Origin: Dehalococcoidia bacterium
GTDB lineage: Bacteria; Chloroflexota; Dehalococcoidia; UBA2979
Assembly (NCBI GenBank): GCA_030745285.1
Contig: JASLOV010000189.1
Coordinates: forward strand, 1-7,233
DNA: 7,233 nt
Reading direction: 5' to 3'
The position numbers and the translations under genes are program-made. Under the pieces are notes generated by a model that was not told where the DNA came from, did not search any database, and saw nothing but the letters and a program-made list of their open reading frames with translations. Shown here piece after piece: positions 6,236 through 7,233 of the stretch (position 1 is the first letter of the stretch; every line of letters starts with the position of its first letter).

Positions 6236-7233
6236 TTGGAAATCGGTCTTGGTCTCGACTTCACGCTCGGCCTCAGCTACGAGGACCAGGCGACGCTCGC
6301 CCGCGAGGCGGCGGAGCTCGGCTACGAACAGATCTGGACGCCCGAGGGCAGCGGCCCCGACTCGTTCCAGCTCTGCTCGATCCGCTGGGAGGCGAGCCGC
6401 GACGTCATCCCGGAGGGGTTGACGACCGGCATCTCCGTCTCCCCGGTCGCCTACCGCACGCCGATGGGCTTCGCGATGAGCGCCGGGACGCTGAGCGCCC
6501 GAACCGGCGGCCGCTTCGTGCTCGGCATCGGCTCCGGCGGCATCCACAGCCCGGCGTTCCGCAAGGCGATGGGCATCCGCACCGGCTCCACGCTCGCCGT
6601 CATGCGCGACTATCTCGCCACCGTGCGCGGACTGCTCGCCGGCGAAGCGGTGGACTACGAGGGCCCCGCGCTCACCGTTCGCGGGCAGCGCCTGGGCATC
6701 AGTCCAGCCCCGCAGACCCCCGTCTACCTCGGCGCGCTCGGCCCGAAGATGCTCGCGCTCGGCGGCGAGGCCGCGGACGGCATCTGCCTCAACTGGTGCA
6801 CCCCCCAGCAGATTGCGCTCGCCCGCGAAACCGTCGACGAGGGCTCGAAAGCGGCCGGCCGTGAGCCCGGCTCAGTGCCGCTGGTCGAGTACATCCGCAT
6901 CTGCATCGACGACGACATCGACGTCGCCCGCCGCGGACTGGCGCAGGCCACCGTCGGCTACGCGATGGGCCCGCAGGGCACCGGTCGCGATAGCCGTTTC
7001 GGCTACCGCCCGCACTTCGACCGCATGGGCTTCGCCAGCGAATTGGCGGAACTCGACAGGGTGCGCGAAGGCGACGCCTCCCGGGACGAGGTCGCCGACG
7101 CCGCCAGCGACGACCTGCTGCTGGGCGTCGGCTACTACGGTACGCCGGAGGGCGCGTTCGAGCACTTCCGCTCGCTGGCCGAGGGGCTCGATGTCGCCGT
7201 CGTGCGCGTCGTCGCCGCGCGCCCGGGTATCGA
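6236..7233 (+). CDS. Luciferase-like monooxygenase family, probably F420-dependent oxidoreductase (3' end outside window)
   Basis: 332 codons of a bacterial-luciferase-like TIM-barrel protein are visible; family members are about 330-350 aa, so only a short tail is probably missing. The N-terminus (GLGLDFTLGLSYEDQATLA, then EAAELGYEQIWTPEG) and the central segment from GISVSPVAYRTP to LSARTGGRFVLGIGSGG are characteristic of F420-dependent LLM enzymes. SPAPQTPVYLGALGPKML followed by GGEAADGICLNW is another family hallmark. Such enzymes use reduced F420 (some use FMN) for hydride transfer to diverse substrates; the substrate here cannot be inferred. The start is TTG 6236, because GAAAGGA precedes it by 8 nt and the conserved N-terminus begins at once; there is no closer ATG or GTG. 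The frame is open to the window edge. The upstream region (6043-6235) is shared with the divergent swivel-domain gene. Cofactor choice is inferred from family resemblance. Confidence 0.9.
   Translation, partial: MEIGLGLDFTLGLSYEDQATLAREAAELGYEQIWTPEGSGPDSFQLCSIRWEASRDVIPEGLTTGISVSPVAYRTPMGFAMSAGTLSARTGGRFVLGIGSGGIHSPAFRKAMGIRTGSTLAVMRDYLATVRGLLAGEAVDYEGPALTVRGQRLGISPAPQTPVYLGALGPKMLALGGEAADGICLNWCTPQQIALARETVDEGSKAAGREPGSVPLVEYIRICIDDDIDVARRGLAQATVGYAMGPQGTGRDSRFGYRPHFDRMGFASELAELDRVREGDASRDEVADAASDDLLLGVGYYGTPEGAFEHFRSLAEGLDVAVVRVVAARPGI

Overview
This window comes from a high-GC bacterium with strongly GC-biased third codon positions. I favour Chloroflexota (a Thermomicrobia- or Dehalococcoidia-like lineage) with moderate-to-low confidence, and high-GC Actinomycetota is the main alternative. 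The reasons are the mix of a short TPR-like helix plus class III cyclase protein, a 7Fe ferredoxin, a DUF3179 lipoprotein and an F420-type luciferase-like oxidoreductase. Nothing suggests a mobile element, phage, CRISPR array or RNA gene. The window looks like ordinary chromosome with short intergenic gaps; no gene-free stretch exceeds about 200 bases.

Layout. On the minus strand, positions 1-730 hold the N-terminal part of a class III adenylate/guanylate cyclase that runs off the left edge and is cut by an in-frame TAG at codon 44. Upstream of it on the same strand, 892-1446 encodes a 7Fe ferredoxin with an added four-cysteine tail. Its 180-bp upstream region is shared with a divergent amidase-signature hydrolase at 1627-3099. 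The amidase is followed on the plus strand by a DUF3179 lipoprotein at 3168-4379, whose frame contains a TGA at codon 163. A compact hairpin between convergent genes separates it from a minus-strand phosphohistidine-swivel (PEP-utilizing mobile domain) protein at 4402-6042. Divergent from that, a luciferase-like, probably F420-dependent, oxidoreductase starts at TTG 6236 and runs off the right edge.

The most interesting point is the DUF3179 gene. The TGA replaces exactly the first Cys of the family's CxxC motif (homologues read roughly T-[YF]-C-P-L-C; here T-F-TGA-I-V-C). The reading frame then continues for 240 codons with recognisable DUF3179 sequence. An 8-bp perfect hairpin with a GGTT tetraloop begins 14 nt after the TGA, with its loop 22 nt after it. 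This is the geometry expected of a bacterial SECIS element, so the gene is a candidate selenoprotein lipoprotein. The sober alternative is a TGC-to-TGA nonsense mutation or base-calling error. The unrelated in-frame TAG in the cyclase gene, at a non-conserved position, shows that ordinary nonsense changes or errors also occur here.

The genes do not form an obvious single pathway. The redox-related ones (ferredoxin, DUF3179 with its U/CxxC motif, F420-type oxidoreductase) are neighbours, but nothing in the sequence ties them into one system.
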